A stretch of DNA of 64,000 nucleotides, taken from positions 1,054,001 to 1,118,000 of the forward strand of contig CBDFKV010000007.1 in assembly GCA_965249035.1 (NCBI GenBank), in the 5' to 3' direction. Positions 44,630 to 53,850 of this stretch are shown one piece after another. This stretch comes from CBDFKV01 sp965249035 (GTDB taxonomy: Bacteria; Pseudomonadota; Gammaproteobacteria; Arenicellales; Poriferihabitantaceae). The notes below the pieces were generated by a model that saw only the letters and a program-made list of their open reading frames with translations, ran no database searches and was not told the DNA's origin. Positions within the stretch are counted from its first letter, which is position 1. Each line of letters opens with the position of its first letter. Both the position numbers and the translations under genes were made by a program.

Positions 44630-46017
44630 TGTTACGAGTAAATTGTCTGTCCTGCGAATTAATTCATAACCTGTCCGGATTTAATCTATGCCTATTTGAG
44701 GCTTCAGATGAACCGGACAGGATTTCATGAACAGGTGAAACAGATGAGATTTAAAGAAGCTTATGAAGGCTATCAGTGCAAACGACTCACCCAAAGCGAA
44801 GCAGCCACTCTGTTGGGTGTGTGTGACCGCAGTTTCCGGCGCTATATGCAGCGCTATGATGAATCGGGCATGGAGGGTTTGTTGGATCGGCGGTTAAACG
44901 AACCTTCGCACCGTCTTGCCCCCGTAGATGAAGTGATCGCACTGCAAGACCTGTATTCAAGCCGATATGAGGGCTGGAATGTGCGCCATTTTCATCGCTG
45001 GTATCAGCACGAACACGATGGCTCACGCAGCTATAGCTGGGTTAAGAACACGCTGCAACACGCAGGTCTGGTGCGTAAGGCCAAGACCCGTGGCCCCCAT
45101 CGAATCAAACGACTCGCCAGTGCCCTGCCTGGAATGATGATCCACCAAGATGGCAGCACGCATCAGTGGGTTGAAGGTAAATATTGGGATTTGATTGTGA
45201 CCATGGATGACGCCACCAATGAGCATTACTCGATGCGCTTTGTCGATGAAGAAGGCACCCACAGCAGCTTGTTAGGGGTCAAAGATGTGCTTGAAGCTAA
45301 AGGCCTATTTTGTTCATTTTACTCAGACAGGGGCAGTCATTACTGGCATACCCCCGAGGCAGGTGGCAAGGTCGATAAGCGTAATCCAACACAGTTTGGT
45401 GTGGCGCTCAAGCGCTTGGGCATTGAGATGATTGCAGCTTACTCACCCGAAGCCAGAGGCCGCTCAGAACGCGCCTTCGGCACCCATCAGGGGCGATTAC
45501 CCAATGAGCTAGCCCTTAAGGGCATTACCGATATGGATGCCGCCAATGAATACTTGCAGAAGCATTATATGCCGGCCTTCAATGCTGAGTTCAGTCACCT
45601 TGCGCGCGAGTTAGGTAATGCTTTTGTGGCATTGGCCGGGATAGATCTGGACGACTATTTATGCGAGCGCTACGAGCGCGTGGTGGGTAAAGACAACAGC
45701 GTGCAGTTCGAACGCTTACACCTTCAGATTCCACAAGACCGGCATCGCTACCACTATGTTAAGGCTAGGGTGAAAGTACTCCGACACCTCGACGGTGTGA
45801 TCTCCATTTACCATGGCCCCCGTCGATTGGGCCGATATACTGCAGAGGGAGATTTGATCCGGGAGACAACATGCAACAGCAAAGCCGCGTAACTCCGCTT
45901 CGTGGTTTTGCCGCCGATGAATTCGCTTCGGACTACGTCCTTCGCTCTTTCATCGGCGTTAACAAAAGTGGACAATCTATGAATTAATTATCCGGACAGT
46001 TCTATTTACTCTTAACA
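44630..46017 (+). mobile_element. Insertion sequence copy 2 (1,388 bp, ISNCY/IS1202-like)
   Basis: This copy has the same length, ends and transposase as copy 1 at 21339-22726. The only difference I see is G at 45916 (T in copy 1). In this copy CGCCGATGAA (45911-45920) and TTTCATCGGCG pair as an inverted repeat downstream of the transposase; the T in copy 1 breaks it. Its own perfect 16-bp target duplication, unlike that of copy 1, shows independent insertion. Confidence 0.95.
44708..45892 (+). CDS. Transposase of IS copy 2
   Basis: This is a 394-residue DDE transposase with the same protein sequence as copy 1 at 21417-22601: N-terminal HTH and a catalytic core with candidate acidic residues in HQDGSTHQW, SDRGSHYW and ARGRSERAF. 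The reading frame is intact. It points away from the tRNA-Phe promoter, so read-through from it would not run into the tRNA. Confidence 0.93.
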   Translation: MNRTGFHEQVKQMRFKEAYEGYQCKRLTQSEAATLLGVCDRSFRRYMQRYDESGMEGLLDRRLNEPSHRLAPVDEVIALQDLYSSRYEGWNVRHFHRWYQHEHDGSRSYSWVKNTLQHAGLVRKAKTRGPHRIKRLASALPGMMIHQDGSTHQWVEGKYWDLIVTMDDATNEHYSMRFVDEEGTHSSLLGVKDVLEAKGLFCSFYSDRGSHYWHTPEAGGKVDKRNPTQFGVALKRLGIEMIAAYSPEARGRSERAFGTHQGRLPNELALKGITDMDAANEYLQKHYMPAFNAEFSHLARELGNAFVALAGIDLDDYLCERYERVVGKDNSVQFERLHLQIPQDRHRYHYVKARVKVLRHLDGVISIYHGPRRLGRYTAEGDLIRETTCNSKAA

Positions 46018-46356
46018 GTAGTATTGCTCTGGGAATGCCGAGAAACTGCTGCAATTTTGATCCTAAGCTTGGCCAGCTTCAGGTGATAGATTTCGTTTAT
46101 TTGATTGTCAAACTTCTAAGTCTCAAAGAGCGGTGATTTTCAGTATATTTCCCATCACTTCCATGCGAAGTTTATGCGCGATACTCGTTCCTACATGGCG
46201 CGTGACGACACCCTGAACTCCTTGAGCAATCGATCAGGAGAGTCGAAAATGGTTGCGAAAGCAGGGTTAGAAGCACGCGAAGCAAAAGGGTCTGAAACCT
46301 CTTGCCGGGTTATTTTGGCGCTTGCCAGTTATTGTTTTCCTGGATAAAGCACTTAA
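46018..46356. other. 339-base region between IS copy 2 and trhP
   Basis: It begins with the right-hand target duplication (46018-46033). The original 5' flank of tRNA-Phe follows. A stem pairing CTTGCCGGGTT (46299-46309) with AACTCGGCAAG (46352-46362) overlaps the end of trhP with a long loop and could end its transcript. A 57-codon plus-strand frame (46174-46347) has no recognisable motif. No gene is called. Confidence 0.5.
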
Positions 46357-47718
46357 TCATAACTCGGCAAGGGGTGATTTTTTGCTCGTATCAGCTTGCG
46401 CACCGTGATTAACTTCCACTTTAATGGCCTGGTGCTCGTCAACAAACTTGGTCAGCAAGGCAGGATAGATATTCGGCAAATCTAATTTAACTTGCCAACC
46501 CGAGCCTAAAGCCGCTTCGACCGGTTGATTATCTTTATCCAAGATCGTATTGATCGTTGCGTAATGACTGCCCGCTGGTGTCACCATTTCAACCTCATCA
46601 CCAACCTGAATCCGGTTTTTGACATCCACCTCAACTCGTTGCGTGGATTCGTCCCAACCCGTTACCTCGCCCACAAATATCTGCGATCGATTGCGCGAGT
46701 GGTTGGTATCATAGGTTTGATAGGCCTTATGATTGTGGCGCTGATAAAAGCCGCTGGTATAACCGCGATTAGACAACTTCTCAAGATCGACAATCAGGCG
46801 CTCGTCAAATGGCTTGCCACCCGTCGCATCGTCAATCGCGCGCCGGTAAGCTCGAGCGACGCGGCTGACGTAATAAATCGACTTGGTTCGACCTTCGATT
46901 TTGAGTGAGTCTATGCCAATATCGACCAAGCGCTCAACGTGCTCAACTGCGCGCAAGTCTTTTGAATTCATGATATACGTACCAGCATCATCCTCATAGA
47001 CTGTCATTTCTTCGCCGGGGCGCTGCTTCTCTTCAATCAGCCAGGGCTCGTCCGCCGCTGAATATCGGATGTTAGGATCATCGGGATCTACCTCACTAGC
47101 AGCAGATTTAACCTTGTAATCCCAACGGCATGAGTTGGTGCATGAGCCCTGATTGGCATCGCGATGCGACATATAGCCCGATAACAAACAGCGACCAGAG
47201 TAGGCAATGCATAGTGCCCCGTGAACGAATACTTCCAGTTCAATATCCGGGCAAGCTTGGCGAATTTGTGCCACCTCATCTAGCGATAACTCACGTGACA
47301 AAATCACCCGCTTAACCCCTTGGCGCTGCCAAAATTTAACCGACGCCGCATTCATGGTATTGGCCTGAACCGACAGGTGAATCGGCAAATCGGGCCACTT
47401 ATCCCGCACCATCATAATCAAGCCGGGGTCGGCCATAATCATGGCATCAGGCTTGAGCGCTACAAACGGCGCAATATCATCCATAAAAGTGGCTAGCTTG
47501 CTGCCGTGAGGCATTAGGTTGCTGGCCAGAAAGAATTGCTTGCCTAGCTCGTGAGCACGCGCAATACCGTTTTTGATCGTTTCTCGATCAAAACTGTTAT
47601 TACGCACTCGCAAGCTATAGCGCGGCATGCCCGCATAAATCGCATCAGCACCGAATGCAAACCCGTATTCCAGGTGCCGAAGTGTGCCCGCCGGTGCTAA
47701 TAGTTCAGGTTTTTTCAT
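46357..47718 (-). CDS. trhP: U32 family tRNA hydroxylation protein TrhP (YegQ)
   Basis: TrhP, formerly YegQ, takes part in making 5-hydroxyuridine at position 34 of certain tRNAs. The 453-residue protein has KPELLAPAGTLRHLEYGFAF, ADPGLIMMVRDKWPDLPIHL, and the U32 signature EVFVHGALCIAYSGRCLLSG followed by the Cys cluster GSCTNSCRW, which in this family binds a metal cluster. The ATG at 47718 gives the same length as E. coli YegQ and overlaps the end of rlmB by 14 bases; a start at 47745 would add nine residues. It is the last gene of rnr-rlmB-trhP. Confidence 0.92.
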   Translation of the reverse strand: MKKPELLAPAGTLRHLEYGFAFGADAIYAGMPRYSLRVRNNSFDRETIKNGIARAHELGKQFFLASNLMPHGSKLATFMDDIAPFVALKPDAMIMADPGLIMMVRDKWPDLPIHLSVQANTMNAASVKFWQRQGVKRVILSRELSLDEVAQIRQACPDIELEVFVHGALCIAYSGRCLLSGYMSHRDANQGSCTNSCRWDYKVKSAASEVDPDDPNIRYSAADEPWLIEEKQRPGEEMTVYEDDAGTYIMNSKDLRAVEHVERLVDIGIDSLKIEGRTKSIYYVSRVARAYRRAIDDATGGKPFDERLIVDLEKLSNRGYTSGFYQRHNHKAYQTYDTNHSRNRSQIFVGEVTGWDESTQRVEVDVKNRIQVGDEVEMVTPAGSHYATINTILDKDNQPVEAALGSGWQVKLDLPNIYPALLTKFVDEHQAIKVEVNHGAQADTSKKSPLAEL

Positions 47719-48472
47719 TGAGTTGTCGCTGTCGTAATGCTTCAAATAATACCACCCCGGTCGCTACTGACACGTTCAAGCTGGATACTGAGCCAGCCAT
47801 CGGAATCGAAATCAACTGATCACAGTGCTCTCGGGTCAAGCGTCGCAAGCCCTTCCCTTCGGCGCCCATCACGATTGCGGTATTACCGCGCAAATCGGTT
47901 TGGTGAAAGCCCTGGCTGGCCTCGTCTGCCAAGCCAGTCACCCATATCTGGTGCTCTTGCAAGGTTTTCAAGGTGCGCGCCAAATTACTGACATAAAAAA
48001 CCGGCACCGTCTCAGCCGCACCGGAGGCAACCCGACGTACCGTATCATTAACCGGGCATGCGCCATCTTTGGGCAAAATCAGCGCATCAACACCAGCCCC
48101 ATCCGCGCTCCGCAAGCACGCGCCGAGATTATGCGGGTCTTGCACTTGATCCAGAATCAATAACAGAGGCGGGTGACTAAGAGCGCCCAATAGCTCGTAC
48201 AACGCGGCTTCTGGATTTAATCGTGCGGGTTTAACTCGGGCGACGACACCCTGATGATTAGCTTGGTCGGTTAATTGTGCCAATCGCTTCTTAACTTCAG
48301 CGCGATGCGGCACGCCCATGCGGTCTAATTCGGCTTTGAGTCGCGCAGCGCGTTGGTCTTTACGTTGCGCATCGTACAACACCTCAATAATCGATTCGGG
48401 CTCACGGCTGATGCGTGAGCTAACCGAATGAAAACCAAAGATTATCTCGGCAGCATCAGGTTTATCGGCCAC
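47705..48472 (-). CDS. rlmB: 23S rRNA (guanosine-2'-O-)-methyltransferase RlmB
   Basis: RlmB methylates the ribose of G2251 in 23S rRNA. The 255-residue protein (from the GTG at 48472) begins VADKPDAAEIIFGFHSV and carries the SPOUT knot: LLILDQVQDPHNLGACLRSA, VMGAEGKGLRRL and SIPMAGSVSSLNVSVAT. The open frame extends upstream to 48616, inside rnr, but those residues do not match the family start, so the GTG, which overlaps rnr by 11 bases, is favoured. This gene order after rnr is conserved in gammaproteobacteria. Confidence 0.9.
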   Translation of the reverse strand: MADKPDAAEIIFGFHSVSSRISREPESIIEVLYDAQRKDQRAARLKAELDRMGVPHRAEVKKRLAQLTDQANHQGVVARVKPARLNPEAALYELLGALSHPPLLLILDQVQDPHNLGACLRSADGAGVDALILPKDGACPVNDTVRRVASGAAETVPVFYVSNLARTLKTLQEHQIWVTGLADEASQGFHQTDLRGNTAIVMGAEGKGLRRLTREHCDQLISIPMAGSVSSLNVSVATGVVLFEALRQRQLNEKT

Positions 48473-50807
48473 GACGTTTTGATCGAGTGTTGCGCTTAGC
48501 CTTAGTAGTTTTATGGGTGGTGTTACGGGCTTTTTTGCCAGTATTCTGTTGACGCTTTTTACCACCCCCGGTTTTATTAGCTCGTGAGCGTTTTTCGGTT
48601 TGAGGTGTGCCTGCATCGATTTTTTGCCCCGCTAAACTCACTAGTTCAAAGTCAATTTTTCCGGTTTCGATGTCTGAACGCATCACGCGCACTTCAACCG
48701 TATCGCCCAAGCGAAATCGTAAGCCGGTTCTCTCCCCGGTCATTTGAAAACGCTGCGGGTCGTATCGGTAATAATCCTTACCCATCATGGTGACATGCAC
48801 CAGGCCATCGACAAACACATCATCCAGCTGCACGAAAATACCAAACTCCTTCACGCCGCTGATTTTGCCGCTGAACACATCACCGATAAAGTCTTGCATG
48901 AATTCAGCTTTCAGCCACTGCACCACATCACGTGAGGCATCATCTGCACGGCGCTCGGTCATCGAACAATGCTCCGCAATCTGCGCAATGCTCTCTCCTT
49001 GCGGGCCGATTTGTGCAGGTGCTTTTTGCCCAACAATCCGTCGAATCAAACGGTGTACCACCAAATCCGGATAGCGCCGAATGGGTGAAGTAAAGTGGGT
49101 GTAATTAGGGTAGTTGAGCGCAAAATGGCCCAGTTCTTCAGTCGAATAAATGGCTTGTTTCAAACTACGGAGCAACACCACCTGGATCAGCGGCGCAAGA
49201 TCCGGCTGGGATTCTAACTGCGACAATACCGCTGCATAATCAGGCGCACCCGGTTCATTACCACCTCCTAATTTCAAGCCAAACCCGCCGATAAACGCGC
49301 GTAAGTCGGTCAATCCTTCTGCATCCGGGCCCTCGTGTACGCGATAAATACCACCGTCTTTAGAGCGCTTGCTGATGAATTCAGCCGCACAAATATTAGC
49401 CGCCAGCATGCACTCTTCGATCAGTCGGTGGGCATCGTTGCGCTCACGCTTATCTACCCGTTCAATTTTTTCATCCTCATTAAAGATGATCAGTGGCTCA
49501 GGAAAGTCGAAATCAATCGTGCCACGCTTTTGACGTTCAGCCACCAAGATTTGATACAGGTCAAATAAATGATCCAGATGGGCGCACAAATCGCCACGTT
49601 TGTTCCGAGCGTTATCATCGCGATCAATCACGATGCTCGCCATCTCATGGTAGGTTAAGCGCCCATGCGAATACATCACCGCCGGGTAAAATTCATAGCT
49701 ATTGATCTCGCCAGTTTTGCTAAAGCGTATGTCGCAGACCATACAATTGCGATTGACGTCTGGCTTAAGCGAGCAAATTCCATTGGACAATTCTTCTGGC
49801 AGCATCGGGATCACCCGATTCGGAAAGTACACGGAAGTGCCACGCTTAAAGGCTTCATCATCCAGCGCTGAATCCGGTTGTACATAGTGACTGACGTCAG
49901 CAATCGCGACGATTAAGCGCCACCCCCCATTTTTTAGTGGCTCAGCATAAACCGCATCATCAAAATCACGCGCATCCGCCCCATCAATCGTCACCAGCGA
50001 CAAATCACGCAAATCAACCCGCTCGGGATCTACTTCAACCGACGTAAGCTCATCGTGCATATCTTCCAGCTGCAGCTTCACCTCGGCCGAAAACTGGTGC
50101 GGTAATTCGTGTTTACGAACAGCGATGTCGGTTTCCATCCCAGGGGCTAACTTATCACCCAATATATCAATCACCTCACCCACGACGTGGCTATGCTCAA
50201 TCGGATGCTTGGTGATTTTAACCGCGACCACTTGCCCATTTTTGGCACCATTAGTGGCTTCGGTTGGAATGACGATTTCACGACCATAGCGGGCATCATC
50301 AGGGTCAACAAAATTAACGCCTGCTTCACGCACAAAATGACCGACAATTTCGCGATCCTCTTTTACCAACACCTCAACAATCGCGCCTTCCTTGCGCCCT
50401 CGGCTATCAATCCTACGTGTAACCGCGAGAACCTTATCGCGATGTAACACGCGCCGCATTTGCTTGGGATGTAAAAATAAGTCATCGCCCCCGCTCTCGG
50501 GGATCACAAAGCCAAAGCCATCAGCATGACCCACCACATGGCCGATAACCATGTCCATCTTCTCAGGCAAAGTATATCGATCACGGCGGTCAACCAACAA
50601 CATACCGCGGCCAGTCATGCGCCTCATCCTTTGCGATAAAGCCCGCTTGGCGGTTTTATCGTCAATCTCGTAAGCATCACATATTTCGGTAAAGGTGAGC
50701 GGCACAGCTCGGTCGCGCAATAAGCGCACTAGCAAAGACTGTGAAGGCACGGGAACGCCCGAGTCGTCGGCCGGCCGAAAGCCAGCAGGAATGGTGTGTG
50801 TAGTCAT
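48462..50807 (-). CDS. rnr: Ribonuclease R
   Basis: RNase R is a processive 3'-5' exoribonuclease that degrades structured RNA. The 781-residue protein has an N-terminal winged helix (LTFTEICDAYEIDDKTAKRAL), cold-shock domains (GHVVGHADGFGFVIPESGGD), the RNB catalytic block with DGADARDFDDAVYA, an S1 domain (GKISGVKEFGIFVQLDDVFV) and a Lys/Arg-rich tail after residue 740, as in E. coli. The ATG at 50807 is chosen since the conserved region begins soon after; earlier in-frame codons to 50906 lack similarity. First gene of rnr-rlmB-trhP. Confidence 0.95.
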   Translation of the reverse strand: MTTHTIPAGFRPADDSGVPVPSQSLLVRLLRDRAVPLTFTEICDAYEIDDKTAKRALSQRMRRMTGRGMLLVDRRDRYTLPEKMDMVIGHVVGHADGFGFVIPESGGDDLFLHPKQMRRVLHRDKVLAVTRRIDSRGRKEGAIVEVLVKEDREIVGHFVREAGVNFVDPDDARYGREIVIPTEATNGAKNGQVVAVKITKHPIEHSHVVGEVIDILGDKLAPGMETDIAVRKHELPHQFSAEVKLQLEDMHDELTSVEVDPERVDLRDLSLVTIDGADARDFDDAVYAEPLKNGGWRLIVAIADVSHYVQPDSALDDEAFKRGTSVYFPNRVIPMLPEELSNGICSLKPDVNRNCMVCDIRFSKTGEINSYEFYPAVMYSHGRLTYHEMASIVIDRDDNARNKRGDLCAHLDHLFDLYQILVAERQKRGTIDFDFPEPLIIFNEDEKIERVDKRERNDAHRLIEECMLAANICAAEFISKRSKDGGIYRVHEGPDAEGLTDLRAFIGGFGLKLGGGNEPGAPDYAAVLSQLESQPDLAPLIQVVLLRSLKQAIYSTEELGHFALNYPNYTHFTSPIRRYPDLVVHRLIRRIVGQKAPAQIGPQGESIAQIAEHCSMTERRADDASRDVVQWLKAEFMQDFIGDVFSGKISGVKEFGIFVQLDDVFVDGLVHVTMMGKDYYRYDPQRFQMTGERTGLRFRLGDTVEVRVMRSDIETGKIDFELVSLAGQKIDAGTPQTEKRSRANKTGGGKKRQQNTGKKARNTTHKTTKAKRNTRSKRRGR

Positions 50808-50942
50808 AAAATACTGCAACCTAGAGCAGATTATTTGGAGCTTAAATGAGTTCGTGATTCTATCACCGATACAGCGTGACCGTTGTATACGCTGAGCGCC
50901 CATCAATCTTACTAAAAGTCGTCAAAAGACAATCGTAGGCAA

Positions 50943-50971
50943 TTGACTGCGTGCCTTCATTTCAGTAGAGT
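50943..50971 (+). promoter_or_regulatory. Promoter of tRNA-Leu
   Basis: -35 TTGACT (50943-50948), a 17-bp spacer and -10 TAGAGT (50966-50971) are followed by a C-rich discriminator (TCGCCCTCC). The tRNA begins 34 bases later. Confidence 0.75.
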
Positions 50972-51005
50972 TCGCCCTCCTTTCCGGGCGAGAGCCTGAA
51001 CACCT

Positions 51006-51092
51006 GCCGAGGTGGCGGAATTGGTAGACGCGCTAGCTTCAGGTGCTAGTGGGGGTAACCCCGTGGAGGTTCAAGTCCTCTTCTCGGCACCA
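51006..51092 (+). tRNA. tRNA-Leu (anticodon CAG)
   Basis: This is an 87-nt class II tRNA with a long variable arm (TGGGGGTAACCCCGT) and encoded CCA. The anticodon loop TTCAGGT gives CAG. It lies between the divergent rnr operon and the convergent lpxC gene. Confidence 0.97.
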
Positions 51093-51125
51093 GGTGTAAT
51101 CTGTTTAAATACAGCAGCTTCTTCC

Positions 51126-52025
51126 TTAAGCGCTGGCGTACACGATAGGTGCAGTTTTGGCTGGTATATCCTCACACCATTCCCACGCTGATGATTCATC
51201 GAGCAAGGCTCTCAGGAGCTTATTATTCAACGCATGGCCTGATTTGTGGGCGCTAAAGTGCCCTAAGATTGAATGCCCGGCGACATATAGATCACCTATA
51301 GCGTCCAAAATTTTGTGCTTTACGAATTCATCAGGATGACGTAACCCCTCTTCATTCAGCACTTGATGCTCATCCAAGCCGATCGCATTTTCGACGCTTG
51401 CGCCCTGGGCTAAACCTTGCTCTTTTAAAGATTCAAGATCACGCACAAAACCAAAGGTTCGAGCATTACTAATTTCTGAATCGTAACTGGCGCGGGAAAA
51501 ATCAATTTCTGCACACTGGGCAGTATCACGCATGATGGGATGGTCAAAGTCGATACTAAACGTCACTTTAAAGCCATCGTAAGGCTCAAACCGTGCCCAT
51601 TTATCCTCTTCTGACACCTCGATCGGCCGCACTATGCGAATAAATCGCTTGGGTGCCTCCTGCTCTTTAATCCCGGCAGTTCGTAGTAAATAAACGAACG
51701 GTGCGGCACTGCCATCCATAATCGGCACTTCATGCGTATCCAGCTCAACCACAACGTTATCAACGCCCACGCCCGATAACGCGGACAATAAGTGCTCAAC
51801 CGTACCTATTTTTACCCCGTGGTTTTCCAAGGTGGTGGACAAACGCGTGTCGCTGACACTCTCTGCGCGCACGTCGATCCGGGTCGGTGGCGTGGTATCG
51901 GTTCGATAAAACACAATTCCGGTATCGACCGGTGCTGGTTTTAGGGTCAACTGAATATCGTAACCTGTATGCAAACCAATACCCGTTGCCCGGATGGTGT
52001 TTTTGAGGGTTCGCTGTTTGACCAC
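51126..52025 (-). CDS. lpxC: UDP-3-O-acyl-N-acetylglucosamine deacetylase LpxC
   Basis: LpxC performs the committed step of lipid A synthesis, a zinc-dependent deacetylation. The 299-residue protein carries TVEHLLSALSG (first zinc histidine), VPIMDGSAAPFVYLL, and HKILDAIGDLYVAG (second histidine and the zinc aspartate), followed by GHFSAHKSGHALNNKLL with the general acid histidine. In most gammaproteobacteria lpxC follows ftsZ; here it stands alone next to tRNA-Leu, so the dcw cluster has been separated from it. Confidence 0.97.
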   Translation of the reverse strand: MVKQRTLKNTIRATGIGLHTGYDIQLTLKPAPVDTGIVFYRTDTTPPTRIDVRAESVSDTRLSTTLENHGVKIGTVEHLLSALSGVGVDNVVVELDTHEVPIMDGSAAPFVYLLRTAGIKEQEAPKRFIRIVRPIEVSEEDKWARFEPYDGFKVTFSIDFDHPIMRDTAQCAEIDFSRASYDSEISNARTFGFVRDLESLKEQGLAQGASVENAIGLDEHQVLNEEGLRHPDEFVKHKILDAIGDLYVAGHSILGHFSAHKSGHALNNKLLRALLDESSAWEWCEDIPAKTAPIVYASA

Positions 52026-52279
52026 GTTGATATCAGTGCTGAGTGAATGATACTGCCTTACGGCTAGCTGGCGCTACCTATTAGCTCCAGCTGCCGATTA
52101 ACGCTGGATTCTACTCGAAGTACGGCACTACCACCATCAACTTATGGTAAAAAAGTGGTAAAAATGTGTCAAACCTCGCTATCACCACCGAATCCCGCGT
52201 ATAAATTGCTATATTTATTTACAAGAGAGTAGCCTATAGTCCATTCATTAGTAATTTATAATTTAATTAGGAGATGTTG

Positions 52280-52615
52280 ATGCAAGCAACTGTTGATGGC
52301 AAGGTGATTGAGTTAAGTGAAGCCGGTTGGCTAGAAAATCTGGATGAGTGGAGTGAGGCGCTGGCAGCTGAAATAGCCAAAACTGAGCATATCGACGCAC
52401 TCACCGACGAACACTGGGACATTATTCGTGAAGCGCGAGATTACTTCCACGAAAACGGAGCCGTTTGTGAGCCACGTGCATTCACTAAGCTGATGAAAGA
52501 AAAATATGGTCGTGATCGAAGTTCGCAGAAATATATTTATTCGCTGTTCCCGACCGGCCTGGTTAAGTGTGCCAATAAGATCGCTGGCTTACCTCGCCCT
52601 AAAGGTTGCAGTTAA
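52280..52615 (+). CDS. tusE: Sulfur relay protein TusE (DsrC family)
   Basis: TusE passes sulfur from TusBCD to MnmA for 2-thiolation of tRNA wobble uridine. The 111-residue protein begins MQATVDGKVIELSEAGWL and ends LPRPKGCS with the conserved penultimate Cys that carries the persulfide. DsrC proteins of sulfur oxidisers have a second Cys 11 positions earlier; here that position is Asn, with a Cys two residues further upstream (LVKCANKIAGLP), so TusE is the better call. The ATG at 52280 is preferred to 52274, since AGGAG lies about 7 bases before it. No tusBCD genes are near. Confidence 0.85.
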   Translation: MQATVDGKVIELSEAGWLENLDEWSEALAAEIAKTEHIDALTDEHWDIIREARDYFHENGAVCEPRAFTKLMKEKYGRDRSSQKYIYSLFPTGLVKCANKIAGLPRPKGCS

Positions 52616-52791
52616 GGCGCTAACCTTAGCGCTAACATATCGAATTAGCGACTCTTGCTCACAGCAAAGGGCGGTTCTTTCCGAATAGGAAACTGCGGAT
52701 TGTTCCGCGTGATTAGCACACAAAGGGTACAGCCGAAAACCGGGAAATAGGGTACTATTCCAACCTTCCGAAAGCATCTGATTTTAGCGCC

Positions 52792-53850
52792 ATGGCTGAC
52801 CATAAAACCCCGATGACTTACCGCGATGCAGGTGTTGATATTGACACCGGCAATGCTTTCATAGACCGTATTAAACCACTGGTAAAAAATACGTTTCGTC
52901 CCGGCGTGTTGTCTGGGCTTGGCGGTTTTGGTGGCTTATTTGAGCTACCTTGGTCAGACTATAAAGAGCCGGTACTGGTATCCGGCACCGATGGTGTCGG
53001 CACTAAGCTGAAGCTCGCCATTGATACCAACACCCACAACACCATAGGGATCGACCTAGTTGCGATGTGTGTCAACGACATCATCGTCACGGGTGCGGAG
53101 CCCCTCTTTTTCCTGGATTATTTTGCTTGCGGCCGCTTGGACTTGGGCACGGCAGAATCTGTCATCGAAGGCATCGCCAATGGCTGTGAGCAAGCTGGTT
53201 GCGCGCTAATCGGCGGCGAGACCGCAGAGATGCCGGGCATGTATGCAGATGGTGACTATGACTTGGCTGGCTTTTCGGTGGGCTTAGTCGAAAAACAGCG
53301 CATCATTAATCCACAAAGTATTGAAGTCGGCGATGTAATTTTGGGCTTAGGTTCATCCGGCCCCCACTCAAACGGCTATTCCTTAGTGCGTAAAATAGTG
53401 GAGCGATCGGGTCAATCCTTAAACGACGATTTTGGTGACACCTCCTTGGGTACGGCACTACTGGCCCCCACCCGCATCTACGTCAAAAGCTTACTCGAGC
53501 TGATTGAAGCGATAAAAGTACACAGTCTGGCGCATATCACCGGCGGCGGGTTGCTGGAAAATTTACCCCGCGTTTTACCTAAGGGCACCATCGCTTCAAT
53601 CGACCTCGAAAGCTGGCAAAGGCCTGCGATTTTTGACTGGTTACAGCATCAAGGCAGCGTTGAAACCCAAGAGATGCTACGCACATTTAACTGTGGTATC
53701 GGTATGACCATCTGCTTGAACCCTGCCGCCGCTGACAAAGCCACCGCACTTTTAGAAGCTGCGGGCGAAACTATTTTTCGTATTGGCACCATAACCCAGG
53801 GCAAAAAAGGTGCCAAAGCTGAGGTCGCCATTAACGGAGACTGGGCGTGA
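52792..53850 (+). CDS. purM: Phosphoribosylformylglycinamidine cyclo-ligase
   Basis: PurM closes the imidazole ring to give aminoimidazole ribotide in purine synthesis. The 352-residue protein has MTYRDAGVDIDTGNAFIDRI, the ATP-site block VSGTDGVGTKLKLA, GGETAEMPGMY and GLGSSGPHSNGYSLVR. It overlaps purN by 4 bases (GTGA), the standard purMN arrangement. Confidence 0.97.
   Translation: MADHKTPMTYRDAGVDIDTGNAFIDRIKPLVKNTFRPGVLSGLGGFGGLFELPWSDYKEPVLVSGTDGVGTKLKLAIDTNTHNTIGIDLVAMCVNDIIVTGAEPLFFLDYFACGRLDLGTAESVIEGIANGCEQAGCALIGGETAEMPGMYADGDYDLAGFSVGLVEKQRIINPQSIEVGDVILGLGSSGPHSNGYSLVRKIVERSGQSLNDDFGDTSLGTALLAPTRIYVKSLLELIEAIKVHSLAHITGGGLLENLPRVLPKGTIASIDLESWQRPAIFDWLQHQGSVETQEMLRTFNCGIGMTICLNPAAADKATALLEAAGETIFRIGTITQGKKGAKAEVAINGDWA

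Noticed and set aside
21339..46017. A 23-kb composite transposon bounded by two direct IS copies
   Set aside because: Each copy has its own, different 16-bp target duplication and the interior is mostly core genes, so these are two independent insertions.
46174..46347. A 57-codon plus-strand frame with an AGGAG site before an internal ATG
   Set aside because: No similarity that I recognise and opposite to the flanking genes; left uncalled.
52280..52615. DsrC of dissimilatory sulfur oxidation
   Set aside because: The second essential Cys is not in the canonical position and no dsr genes are near; TusE fits better.
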